NCBI GenBank assembly: GCA_015493635.1 | Contig: WGCU01000056.1 | Coordinates: 1 to 64,000, forward strand | DNA from: Spirochaetaceae bacterium | Lineage (GTDB): Bacteria; Spirochaetota; Spirochaetia; B11-G9 | DNA length: 64,000 bases | Reading direction: 5' to 3' | Program-made: the position numbers and the translations under genes | Shown here: positions 53,081-61,339 of the stretch, piece after piece | Position numbering within the stretch: position 1 is the stretch's first letter | How the letters are laid out: the number at the start of each line of letters is the position of its first letter | Notes under the pieces: model-generated | Told to the model about the DNA's origin: nothing | The model's input: the letters and a program-made list of their open reading frames with translations, nothing else | Databases searched by the model: none

Positions 53081-53959
53081 ATGAAAAAGACCGTTGTATT
53101 GGTTATTTTGCTGGTGATGATTTTTATTCCTGTTTTCGGTCAGGACATAACGGTAACCTATGTGGATGGTGATATGACTGTCCAGGAAAATAACTCCTGG
53201 TATGATGTTTTTTCAGGTGATGTACTGGAAGGAAACAGCACGGTAAAGGTTGGACCGGGCAGTGTGGCAGAATTTGAGATAGCAGGGAGCAAGATTATTC
53301 TCAATAAACCCGGGACTTATAAAATGGCGGAGCTTGTTTCAGCTTCCCGGAAAGCAGCTTCCTTCGGGAATCCTGTAAATTTAAAGAAATTTATTACGGG
53401 TCCTGACCGTGGGGTCACAAAGACTGCTGTAATGGGTGTCCGGGGAGCTCAGGCTGACAGCGGCAGCAGTGTAGAATGGCTTACGGAAGATAACATGGCC
53501 TTGTCCGACGCGAAGGATCTTATCGGTTCAGGTAAGTATGAAAAGGCTATTGATATCCTTAACGATAGTATTGATGATGCCTTTGATGAAGAACTTCCTG
53601 AATATGATTTCTACATTGGGAAAAGCTACTATCTCCTTGGAGAACCGGGTAAGGCCCTTTCGTATCTGTCAAAGGTAGCGGGAGATCCCTCCGCGGATTA
53701 CTATCCAGATCTTGTTGTTCTTAAAGGAAATCTTTTCCTCGATTCCTTTGCCTATAATGACGCGTTAATACTTTTTGACAGGTACTTGAAGCAGGATAAC
53801 ACTTCTGAAACTGCACAGCTTGTAGCGTTTCTTTCCGCGAAAGCCTACAGTGCTCTCGGTAAGAAAGATGAAGCACGGAACAAGCTGAAAATGGCAGTTT
53901 CTCTCGGTGTATCAAATGAAGTGGGAAAAACTGCCACGTCAATACTTGCGTCGTTTTAG
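53081..53959 (+). CDS. Secreted FecR-like protein with TPR-type repeats
   Basis: A 292-residue protein. Signal peptide TVVLVILLVMIFIPVFGQ, then a FecR-like domain (VTYVDGDMTVQENNSWYDVF and TKTAVMGVRGAQAD) and from about residue 150 TPR-like helices (AIDILNDSIDDAFDEELPEY; AYNDALILFDRYLKQDNTSE). The combination suggests a scaffold for envelope complexes. Ribosome site GGAGG nearby. Last gene of the plus-strand group, convergent with the oxidoreductase pair. Confidence 0.82.
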   Translation: MKKTVVLVILLVMIFIPVFGQDITVTYVDGDMTVQENNSWYDVFSGDVLEGNSTVKVGPGSVAEFEIAGSKIILNKPGTYKMAELVSASRKAASFGNPVNLKKFITGPDRGVTKTAVMGVRGAQADSGSSVEWLTEDNMALSDAKDLIGSGKYEKAIDILNDSIDDAFDEELPEYDFYIGKSYYLLGEPGKALSYLSKVAGDPSADYYPDLVVLKGNLFLDSFAYNDALILFDRYLKQDNTSETAQLVAFLSAKAYSALGKKDEARNKLKMAVSLGVSNEVGKTATSILASF

Positions 53960-53964
53960 GGCGT

Positions 53965-55380
53965 CTATTTAGGGCTGTCTTTAATCTGCCACGATCCTGA
54001 ATGGCGGTACAGAATATCGTTTGTGTTTACTCCCTTTTCTTTAACCCATTGAATGAGTGCGTTTTGAAAGGTACTGGAAAGATCCATACCAAGACCGAGG
54101 TCGGTAAAACAGGTATAGTTGTACAGCTGATCCTGCACCCCGAAGTTCCATGCAGCATCAAGAAGCGGCAGAGGAGGTGAGTCAAGCTGGGGAGTAAGTG
54201 TTTTCCCCCAGGCTGGATCATCTTTGGCAAGCTCAAGCGAATGAAACTGCACCCGCTTTGTAGTGTTGTACTGTTCCTTTTTAACAAGCGTTCCTGTTTT
54301 CTTCTCAATGATAGCAAGAACATACTCGGCCACAGCAGGAGCTGAAGTTAATCCCGGAGAGCGGATACCGATGGCATTGATGAAATTGGAAGGATCACTG
54401 TAGTCTTCAATAATAAAGTCGTTGGTATCAGGCTGGGCACGGACACCGGCAAAGGTTTTGACCGTAAGATCGGTCCGTAATGTTGGAACAAGAATCTTTG
54501 TTTTTTCAATTATTTCCTGTAGCCCTTCGGGAGTGGTAAAAATATTGTCCCGTTCAGTATCAGCCATGTTGACAGCGGTAGGGCCAAGGAGTATATCTCC
54601 GGTTATGGTTTTGGAAACAAGAACACCCTTGGATGTTTTCGTCGGAGTGGGGAAAATAACCCGGTTGACATTGTACAATTTATTCGGTTCGAGGAGGATA
54701 TATTCTCCCTTCCTCGGTGTAATGTGGTAGGTATCAATACCGGCCTTCCTGGAAATAACATCACCGAAAACCCCTGCCGCATTGACAATGAGCTTGGCGG
54801 AAATTTTCTCTTTCGTTGTTACAATGGTGGTAATCTCGGAACCGGTTTTTTCAAAATCCGTAACTTCCTGATCCAGAAAGGGGGTTACACCGTTCATAAC
54901 TGCATTTCGGAAAAGAAAGTTTGAAACCTCCATGGGGCAGACAACGCCGGCTGTCGGTGCAAAGAGTGCTGCAACAGCGTCTTTACTGAGATTCGGTTCG
55001 TTTTTCCGCAGCTCATCCTGACCCCATATCACCAGGCCGGGAATGCCCCGTTTATCACCACGGGCTTTCTCTTCCTTAATTGTTTTTACCTGCTCTTCAT
55101 TAAACGCAACAACGAGAGAACCCTCACGTTTCATCCGGAACCCTATTTCTTCATGCCACCGGTCGTAAAGCTTGTTACCCCGTACAACCAGTTTTCCTCT
55201 GAGCTGATCCTCTCTGTCGTCGTATCCGGCATGTAGAATACCGGAGTTTGCCTTGGTAGCACCCTGGGAAGGGGCATTGTATTTATCTATAAGCGCAACG
55301 CTCAGATTATATTTGCTGAGTTCATAGGCTATACCTGCACCGGTAATACCGGCTCCAATTACCGCAATATCATAGTTCAT
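53965..55380 (-). CDS. FAD-dependent oxidoreductase, GlpA/GlpO-like (glycerol-3-phosphate dehydrogenase family)
   Basis: A 471-residue flavoprotein. FAD-binding IAVIGAGITGAGIAYELSKY at the N-terminus, KANSGILHAGYDD, and NAAGVFGDVISRKAGID are typical of the GlpA/L-2-hydroxyglutarate oxidase group. FAGVRAQPDTNDFIIED follows. The usual BFD [2Fe-2S] tail of GlpA is missing; the C-terminus instead carries about 70 uncommon residues. It overlaps its partner by 4 bp. Exact substrate is unclear: glycerol 3-phosphate or a hydroxyacid. Confidence 0.8.
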   Translation of the reverse strand: MNYDIAVIGAGITGAGIAYELSKYNLSVALIDKYNAPSQGATKANSGILHAGYDDREDQLRGKLVVRGNKLYDRWHEEIGFRMKREGSLVVAFNEEQVKTIKEEKARGDKRGIPGLVIWGQDELRKNEPNLSKDAVAALFAPTAGVVCPMEVSNFLFRNAVMNGVTPFLDQEVTDFEKTGSEITTIVTTKEKISAKLIVNAAGVFGDVISRKAGIDTYHITPRKGEYILLEPNKLYNVNRVIFPTPTKTSKGVLVSKTITGDILLGPTAVNMADTERDNIFTTPEGLQEIIEKTKILVPTLRTDLTVKTFAGVRAQPDTNDFIIEDYSDPSNFINAIGIRSPGLTSAPAVAEYVLAIIEKKTGTLVKKEQYNTTKRVQFHSLELAKDDPAWGKTLTPQLDSPPLPLLDAAWNFGVQDQLYNYTCFTDLGLGMDLSSTFQNALIQWVKEKGVNTNDILYRHSGSWQIKDSPK

Positions 55381-56264
55381 AGAATCCTCCCTGCCAGGTT
55401 ATAACCGTTTTCATACTGGTTAAGAAAATTAAAATTGGGTTTCCACGCATCCCCGGCAATATATACATCTGTAAAATCAGGATGCCGCTGGGTGGTATCA
55501 GTTCCAGCCTGCCATCTATCTATATCCCATTCAATACCAAGGAGCTCCCTCATCTTGTGTTCCATAATAAACTCACCATCCGTTGCAAGTGAATCTATGG
55601 CAAAGTACTGATTTTTGTTTTCCGGAGTACGGATTCTTATACCGCTTATGTGCTCGTCCCCTTCAAGACCGGTAACTTCAGCATAGGGAACAGCAGATTC
55701 AAAGCTGCTGTTGGAAAAGAGGATTGTTTCTATCCCTTTTTCCTGTGCAATGCGGCGGGTTTCTTCAGCATAGCTGGACTCTCCAATAATTGCGAGCTTC
55801 TCTCCCGGTATAAAATCATATCTGGTAAGCATCTCCGCTGTCTGATAGGTGGAAAATGTTCCCGCACCCCTGAAACCCGGAAGCAGCCGGCGGCCGTAAA
55901 CGGCTTGTACTCCTCCGGTAGCTATAACCAGGTTACGATATGAGACGGTAAGATTTTCTCTACCGTTATCATTAATAATGATTCGGTGATTTTCGAAATC
56001 GGTTCCTATAAGGCGGCTGCCTAAAGAGATAACAGACTCAGGGCGTTTAGTCTCAAGAAGATGCGTTTTAAACCCGGTTCCGCTGACAGCGGAACGGAAC
56101 ATGGCTGACGTCTGTTTTATAAAAGGCATAAACGATACTGTGTAGAGCAGCTCGTCTCTCCCCTCAAACAGCATGACATTCTTTTGCCCCTCATGTAAAA
56201 GCCTGTCAAGAACGCCAATCCCTGCGGGCCCTCCCCCGATAATACAATAGTCATATGATTTCAT
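55377..56264 (-). CDS. FAD/NAD-binding oxidoreductase, partner subunit
   Basis: A 295-residue protein with FAD motif CIIGGGPAGIGVLDRLLHEG, a central NLVIATGGVQAVYGRRLLPG and a C-terminal FTDVYIAGDAWKPNFNFLNQ typical of flavin disulfide reductase-like proteins. A second nucleotide site (LAIIGESSYAEETRR) is degenerate. It is shorter than usual partners (about 400). Together with the next gene it should form a membrane-associated dehydrogenase that passes electrons to NAD or quinone. The gene is preceded by a strong promoter with an inverted repeat. Confidence 0.8.
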   Translation of the reverse strand: MKSYDYCIIGGGPAGIGVLDRLLHEGQKNVMLFEGRDELLYTVSFMPFIKQTSAMFRSAVSGTGFKTHLLETKRPESVISLGSRLIGTDFENHRIIINDNGRENLTVSYRNLVIATGGVQAVYGRRLLPGFRGAGTFSTYQTAEMLTRYDFIPGEKLAIIGESSYAEETRRIAQEKGIETILFSNSSFESAVPYAEVTGLEGDEHISGIRIRTPENKNQYFAIDSLATDGEFIMEHKMRELLGIEWDIDRWQAGTDTTQRHPDFTDVYIAGDAWKPNFNFLNQYENGYNLAGRIL

Positions 56265-56320
56265 TTGTCTACCTCAACATATAATATACTAAAAAGATCA
56301 AAAAGAAACAATTTAGATCA

Positions 56321-56349
56321 ATTATATACCTGTCCTGGTATATAGTCAA
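56321..56349 (-). promoter_or_regulatory. Strong promoter with palindromic operator for the oxidoreductase pair
   Basis: On the minus strand TTGACT (56349-56344), 17-bp spacer, TATAAT (56326-56321). The spacer holds a perfect inverted repeat: ATATACC (56324-56330) and GGTATAT (56337-56343) with a 6-bp centre. A repressor bound here would cover both promoter boxes. The regulator is not encoded nearby. Confidence 0.8.
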
Positions 56350-56378
56350 CAGAGCATTTTGAGCTTTTCTTGGTCTAC

Positions 56379-56407
56379 TTGAAAAAAATGGTGTAACACT
56401 CTACTAT
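56379..56407 (+). promoter_or_regulatory. Promoter of the 95-residue protein gene
   Basis: TTGAAA (56379-56384), 17-bp spacer, TACTAT (56402-56407), divergent from the oxidoreductase promoter; the ribosome site CAGGAGG follows. Confidence 0.65.
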
Positions 56408-56427
56408 ACCGGCAGGAGGATCTACTT

Positions 56428-56715
56428 ATGATTACACAGGTTGCTCATTTCTATGTGAAAGTTAAAAATGATCTCGGAAAGGCGTTCCGTGATTTTTTCC
56501 CACATATGTCGTCAAACTATATAAAAATGGCAAAGCTTTTTGATAAGGACAAGCGGTATCCCGTTCTTGCTATCGAAAAGGTCACGGTCTTTACAAAGGA
56601 TGGGGCAGAGGTTGAATCGGCACGGTTTCTGGTTCCTTCAGAAAACAAAAACTTTATATGGATTCAGTCGGAACTCTTTGAATATGACGGGTTTTCTGAA
56701 GATCTAAAAAAATAG
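56428..56715 (+). CDS. Small conserved-looking protein, unknown function
   Basis: A 95-residue soluble protein with CAGGAGG upstream of the ATG. It starts MITQVAHFYVKVKNDLGKAF and has two alpha and several beta stretches (YPVLAIEKVTVFTKDGAEVE, RFLVPSENKNFIWIQSELFE). No motif is recognised. It stands alone between divergent and convergent genes and has its own promoter, which argues that it is real. Confidence 0.7.
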   Translation: MITQVAHFYVKVKNDLGKAFRDFFPHMSSNYIKMAKLFDKDKRYPVLAIEKVTVFTKDGAEVESARFLVPSENKNFIWIQSELFEYDGFSEDLKK

Positions 56716-56723
56716 TATTTATG

Positions 56724-57146
56724 CTATGTTTTCGTTTGCCGCTGCTTTTTTCTCCGGTTTTTTCTACGGGGAGGAATAAATAGAAAAGACAGGATGACGA
56801 GCAGGGCAAATCCCGCATAGAGAAGTGTAAAGAAGATAGGCGGAAAATCGTAGAAGATAATTTTACGTATCAGTTGTCCGATAAACGATATCTGTGTGTT
56901 TACGTACTGGCCTGCTTCTGTACGCAGGGTGTACTCCAGGGATGTTAAGGGACATATCATGCCGATGAATACCTCAAAAGCAACGAAAAAAGAGGCTGCC
57001 AGGTGAACTATCCTGAAGGGCATATTACGTATCCACTGCCACTTGAAGACACCCCCTAGAAGTATGAGTAATTCACCTCCAACGGTGAAGAGTACGTACA
57101 AGAGGTGAATAAAAACAACAATATCAGCAAGATTACCCGGTTTCAT
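56724..57146 (-). CDS. DUF2784-like membrane protein
   Basis: A 140-residue protein with four hydrophobic helices (ADIVVFIHLLYVLFTVGGEL, LLILLGGVF, AASFFVAFEVFIGMICPLTS, FFTLLYAGFALLVILSFLFI) and a basic tail. The N-terminal His-Leu-Leu-Tyr helix and CPLTSLEYTLR are typical of DUF2784. Its start overlaps the hflX stop by 4 bp, so it is co-translated with it. Function unknown. Confidence 0.82.
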   Translation of the reverse strand: MKPGNLADIVVFIHLLYVLFTVGGELLILLGGVFKWQWIRNMPFRIVHLAASFFVAFEVFIGMICPLTSLEYTLRTEAGQYVNTQISFIGQLIRKIIFYDFPPIFFTLLYAGFALLVILSFLFIPPRRKNRRKKQRQTKT

Positions 57147-58438
57147 ATCATACCCCCTTCGAGAATTTTATGAAGTCTGCTGCTTGTCTGCAGAGAGACG
57201 TGGGCACGTATCTCTATGGAAGATTCCACCCATTTTTGTTCAATAATCTGCCCTTTCCGGTGCAGGAGAGCGACAAGATCGTATCTGTCATGGGGAATGG
57301 TGAAGATTTCCGTTATTCCTGATTCATTGAAGACCTTTTCAACGGCTCTGTACAGTTCTTCGGTCCCTTCTCCGGTTCTGGATGAGATAAAAACAGCACC
57401 GTGATATTCCTCTTTTAACCCCTCCACAAGAAAAGTATCCGAGACAAGATCAATTTTATTAAAAACAAAAATAACCGGTTTCCCTGATGCTTCAAGCTCG
57501 TTCAGGACGGACCGGGTTGTTTTTATCTGCTGTCTGAACTCCGGATCGGATGTATCAACAACATGAAGAAGAAAATTTGCAAGAACCGCTTCTTCAAGGG
57601 TCGATTTGAACGCATCAATAAGATTGTGAGGCAGTTTCCGGATGAACCCGACAGTATCGGTCAGCAGTACTTCTTTCCCTCCTGGAAGGATGACTTTCCG
57701 GGTCGTGGGGTCAAGGGTCGCAAAAAGTTTATCTTCCACGTATGTCTCTGCCCGGGTAAGGATGTTCAGCAACGAGGATTTACCGGCGTTGGTATAACCC
57801 ACAAGGGCTCCGGTAGGGAGAGGGATCTCTCTTCTCTTTTTACGCATGGTATCCCGATGGCTTTTAACCTTTTTAAGCTCTTTTTTCAAGCGGGTAATTT
57901 TTTGGAGGACAAGCCTCCTGTCTACCTCAAGCTGGGTTTCCCCCTCTCCTCTTGTTCCTTTTGCTCCCCCTTTCTGCCGGGAAAGATGGGTCCATGCTCT
58001 CGTTAATCGGGGCAGGGAATACACCATCCGTGCCAGGGCTACCTGAAGAACCGCTTCCCGGGTGGATGCCCGCTTTGCAAATATTTCCAGAATAACCTCT
58101 CTGCGGTCTATAACGCACAATTTGGTCATGCGCTCCCAGTTACGCTGCTGTGCGGGGGTAAGATCATCATCAAAAATAATAATATCCGCCTCTTTATTTT
58201 CAGCAAGAATACGTATTTCCTGTGCTTTCCCTTCCCCTGTCAGATACTTCTGTTTTGGAGCCTTTAAAGGGACGATGAGGGATGCAACGGTTTCCACTTC
58301 CATGGTATCAGCAAGCCGTCCAAGTTCTTCAAGATGAGAGGCAGCTTCCTTATCCCGGATGTCAGGGTATTTGATTGTTACGAGTAATGCTTTATCAGGA
58401 TGTATACTATCCTCATCATATTGAAAAAAATTATTCAT
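57143..58438 (-). CDS. hflX: GTPase HflX
   Basis: A 431-residue ribosome-associated GTPase. The N-terminal HflX domain has KQKYLTGEGKAQEI and IIFDDDLTPAQQRNWER. The G domain has G1 VGYTNAGKSSLLN, G2/G3 LFATLDPTTRKV and DTVGFIRKLPH, and G4 VFNKIDL. A GKGEGE-type loop (GTRGEGETQLEVDRR) is present. HflX rescues or splits stalled ribosomes under stress. Confidence 0.95.
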   Translation of the reverse strand: MNNFFQYDEDSIHPDKALLVTIKYPDIRDKEAASHLEELGRLADTMEVETVASLIVPLKAPKQKYLTGEGKAQEIRILAENKEADIIIFDDDLTPAQQRNWERMTKLCVIDRREVILEIFAKRASTREAVLQVALARMVYSLPRLTRAWTHLSRQKGGAKGTRGEGETQLEVDRRLVLQKITRLKKELKKVKSHRDTMRKKRREIPLPTGALVGYTNAGKSSLLNILTRAETYVEDKLFATLDPTTRKVILPGGKEVLLTDTVGFIRKLPHNLIDAFKSTLEEAVLANFLLHVVDTSDPEFRQQIKTTRSVLNELEASGKPVIFVFNKIDLVSDTFLVEGLKEEYHGAVFISSRTGEGTEELYRAVEKVFNESGITEIFTIPHDRYDLVALLHRKGQIIEQKWVESSIEIRAHVSLQTSSRLHKILEGGMI

Positions 58439-58497
58439 ACCCTTAAAATACTCCTCATGATGATCCTGTGTCCACCTTTTTACACAGAAGAGCCGGT

Positions 58498-58686
58498 ATG
58501 AACAATCCTGCCCGTGCTCCTGATTGTTTAAAATGTATTCACTTTTCCGTTACCTGGGATGCCCGTTTCCCGAGAAGCTGCAAACTGTTCGGTGTAAAAT
58601 CAAGAACCCTGCCGTCAATTGCCGTTTTCCAGGCTACCGGCAGCCATTGCCCCTCGTTTAAAAGGTCTCCCCGAATCAGGGATTGA
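58498..58686 (+). CDS. Small four-cysteine protein, putative metal-binding
   Basis: From ATG 58498, 62 residues with CLKCIHFSVTWDARFPRSCK then a last Cys in GSHCPSFKRS, a CxxC plus two single Cys arrangement that could bind zinc or an iron-sulfur cluster. Similar short proteins seem common in spirochaetes, from memory. The end overlaps the convergent exonuclease gene by 11 bp. Function unknown. Confidence 0.55.
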   Translation: MNNPARAPDCLKCIHFSVTWDARFPRSCKLFGVKSRTLPSIAVFQATGSHCPSFKRSPRIRD

Positions 58687-60151
58687 TTGTTTCTTTTCCA
58701 TCAAAGCTTAAAATTTCTTTCTGAAGAAAATCAGCATACACGTCCAGCTGTTTTAAAAGTACCTTCTCCCTGCTCCCAATGTCACGGTTTGTCATATTTT
58801 CCCGTATTTTCCGCCTGAAGAAGTCAAAATCATTTATCATATTGCCCGGAGGGAAAAGAATTCTCCCGGCACAGAAACTTTTCCACTGTTTTTCTGTTTC
58901 TTTGTCCATCTGTTCGGGGAAATTCCTGCACCTGAATCGCCAGAACATCTCCGGTATTCTCTGGTCCTGAAATGAAAGGTTAAGGGAAAAGAGTTTATCG
59001 GGAGGGGTGGTGTGAATTACTGCAAAGGATTTTTTATCTTTGTCACTGAAAAACCCTCCAGAGTAAATTTGAAGCTCCGGATCTGTTTCAGCTGTCCTCC
59101 GGTTTTCATCTCTCTGAAAAACTTTGAGAATCTTCTGGGTTAAGAGAGGTTCTTTATTCAGAATGCTGCTGTGATGCAGGCATTCTTTTCTGTCAATTCC
59201 CAGCCTGTCTGCAGTCCGGTCATCCAGGGTAGGCAGAGGTGAAAGAACCGGACATTTATTGGTGTGAAGCTTTACTATGGGGATTTGATCTTCCGGTGTT
59301 AATTCGGCCCTCGGTGTAAAAACTCTTTTCCGTATCTCCTCCGGTGAAAGCGTAAGGATATTTTCCGGATTTTTCCGCAGATCGAAGCAATAGACCAAAT
59401 TGGGGTTTCCCGGATCTGTTGCAAGGGGAGCCACGATGGAGGTACATCCTTTTTTAGAGGTAAAAACAGCTGATGTGTAAAGTACAGGATCCTTCGTGTG
59501 GAGACTAATGAGGGATCTGACACTTGATTTTGACCGGTGGTGAAAAATGTAACTGAAAAGCCGCGGCTGTTTTTCATGAACAAGACGGGCCATATCTATG
59601 GTTGCGTATACGTCTGACAGTGCATCATGTGCATGTGTATGACTGATGTTGTTCGCTTTTGTCAGCTCTTCAAGTTTGAAAGAGGGGGTACCGTTCTCTT
59701 TTGTGACCCACGTGATCCCTTCCGGCCGGAGGTCATGGGCAGCCCGTACAAGATCTATAATATCCCACCGTGACCCTCCGTTGGCCCATTCCCGTTCATA
59801 GGGATCGATAAAGTTGCGGTAAAAAAGATTGCGGATAAACTCATCATCAAAATTAAGGTTGTTGTACCCCGTTACACACGTCCCGGGAACCGAAAACTCC
59901 TTCTGTATTTTTTTAGCGAATTCGTATTCACTTATTCCCTTTTTAAGGGTATCTTCCGGAGTGATACCTGTTACAAGACATGCCTTGGGATCCGGAACAT
60001 AATCAGCTGTTATTCTGTTGTATATAACGAGAGGTTCTCCGATTACTTCAAATTTATCGTTTGTCCGAATCCCCGCAAACTGAGCTATCCGGTCAAGCTG
60101 CGGGTTCAAGCCGAAGGTTTCCAGGTCATACCAGTAGATTGTCTGTGTCAT
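58676..60151 (-). CDS. sbcB: Exodeoxyribonuclease I
   Basis: From the ATG at 60151, 491 residues; a longer frame to 60295 runs through the promoter region and the opposite ychF gene and is rejected. DEDDh exonuclease motifs: IYWYDLETFGLNPQLDRIAQ, TGYNNLNFDDEFIRNLFYRN, and HDALSDVYATIDMARLVHEK. The SH3-like and C-terminal domains follow, ending QLDVYADFLQKEILSFDGKE. It degrades single-stranded DNA 3' to 5'. Slightly longer than the E. coli enzyme (475). Confidence 0.92.
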   Translation of the reverse strand: MTQTIYWYDLETFGLNPQLDRIAQFAGIRTNDKFEVIGEPLVIYNRITADYVPDPKACLVTGITPEDTLKKGISEYEFAKKIQKEFSVPGTCVTGYNNLNFDDEFIRNLFYRNFIDPYEREWANGGSRWDIIDLVRAAHDLRPEGITWVTKENGTPSFKLEELTKANNISHTHAHDALSDVYATIDMARLVHEKQPRLFSYIFHHRSKSSVRSLISLHTKDPVLYTSAVFTSKKGCTSIVAPLATDPGNPNLVYCFDLRKNPENILTLSPEEIRKRVFTPRAELTPEDQIPIVKLHTNKCPVLSPLPTLDDRTADRLGIDRKECLHHSSILNKEPLLTQKILKVFQRDENRRTAETDPELQIYSGGFFSDKDKKSFAVIHTTPPDKLFSLNLSFQDQRIPEMFWRFRCRNFPEQMDKETEKQWKSFCAGRILFPPGNMINDFDFFRRKIRENMTNRDIGSREKVLLKQLDVYADFLQKEILSFDGKETINP

Positions 60152-60204
60152 GGTTCTATGATATACTAAAACGTGAAAAAAAAGAAACATAAAAGGTACA
60201 TAAA

Positions 60205-61314
60205 ATGGGATTGAATTGCGGAATAGTAGGACTCCCCAATGTAGGTAAGTCAACAATTTTCTCTGCCATGACAGCAGCACCGGCTGAAGCGGCAAATTAT
60301 CCGTTCTGTACGATAGAGCCGAATGTCGGAATCGTAAGTGTGCCGGATGAACGGCTTAAAAAAATAACGGAAATCATTCCAACGAAGAAAGTAATACCTG
60401 CTGTTGTTGAGTTTGTTGATATTGCGGGACTCGTTGAAGGTGCGTCAAAGGGGGAAGGGCTTGGAAACAAGTTCCTTTCCCATATTCGGAATGTCGGTGT
60501 TATTGTCCATGTGGTCCGGTGTTTTGATGACGATGATGTTGTCCATGTAGCCAACACGGTAAATCCGGCCTCTGATATTGAAACAATCAATATAGAGCTC
60601 GCTCTTGCGGATTTGGAGACTGTTGAAAAACGCAGGGAAAAAACTCTGAAAAACCTCCGTGCCGGCAACAAGGAGGCGGTTAAAAAACTTAATGCTGTTC
60701 TCCCGCTGCTGGAAACCCTCAGCAGTACGCTTTCCGAAGGGAAACCGGCCCGTTCGGTGGATTTTACCCCTGAACAACTGAATCTTATCTACGATCTTCA
60801 GCTTATTACCCTGAAAAAACAGCTGTACGTGTGTAATATTGATGAAGATTCCATTGAAGCCGGGAACCCGTATGTGGATACAGTACAGCGTATCGCCGGT
60901 GAAGAAGGAGCTGAAGTTGTTGTTATCTGCGGGAAACTTGAATCGGAAATTGCAGCTCTGGAAACCCCCGAAGAAAAACAGGAGTTTATGGAAGCTTCTG
61001 GTCTGAAGGTATCCGGAATGGATACCCTTGTCCACGCGGGATACAGGATGCTGGGTTTACGGACCTTTTTTACCGCCGGTGCCGATGAAAACAGAGCATG
61101 GACGTTCCATGAAGGGGACAAAGCGCCCCAGGCGGCGGGGGTAATTCATACAGATTTTGAAAAGGGTTTTATAAAGGCGGAGGTGTATCACTGCTCTGAT
61201 CTTTTTGCCCTTGGTTCGGAACAGAAGGTAAAAGAATCGGGCAAACTGCGAATAGAGGGCAAAGAATACCTCGTCCAGGATGGCGATGTCATGCACTTCC
61301 GGTTTAACGTATAG
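60205..61314 (+). CDS. ychF: Ribosome-binding ATPase YchF
   Basis: A 369-residue Obg-family protein. It has P-loop GIVGLPNVGKSTIFSAMT, the G2/G3 region NYPFCTIEPNVGIV and DIAGLVEGASKGEGLGNKF, a coiled-coil insert (ADLETVEKRREKTLKNLRAG) and the C-terminal TGS domain (FFTAGADENRAWTFHEGDKA). Instead of the NKxD motif it has CNIDED, the change that favours ATP. Length is normal. Confidence 0.96.
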   Translation: MGLNCGIVGLPNVGKSTIFSAMTAAPAEAANYPFCTIEPNVGIVSVPDERLKKITEIIPTKKVIPAVVEFVDIAGLVEGASKGEGLGNKFLSHIRNVGVIVHVVRCFDDDDVVHVANTVNPASDIETINIELALADLETVEKRREKTLKNLRAGNKEAVKKLNAVLPLLETLSSTLSEGKPARSVDFTPEQLNLIYDLQLITLKKQLYVCNIDEDSIEAGNPYVDTVQRIAGEEGAEVVVICGKLESEIAALETPEEKQEFMEASGLKVSGMDTLVHAGYRMLGLRTFFTAGADENRAWTFHEGDKAPQAAGVIHTDFEKGFIKAEVYHCSDLFALGSEQKVKESGKLRIEGKEYLVQDGDVMHFRFNV

Positions 61315-61339
61315 TATGTAAGATAAGGAGCACTGTGCA

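Noticed and set aside
60152-60295. N-terminal extension of exonuclease I by 48 residues
   Set aside because: It would run through the divergent promoter region into ychF coding sequence; the catalytic domain begins right after the ATG at 60151.
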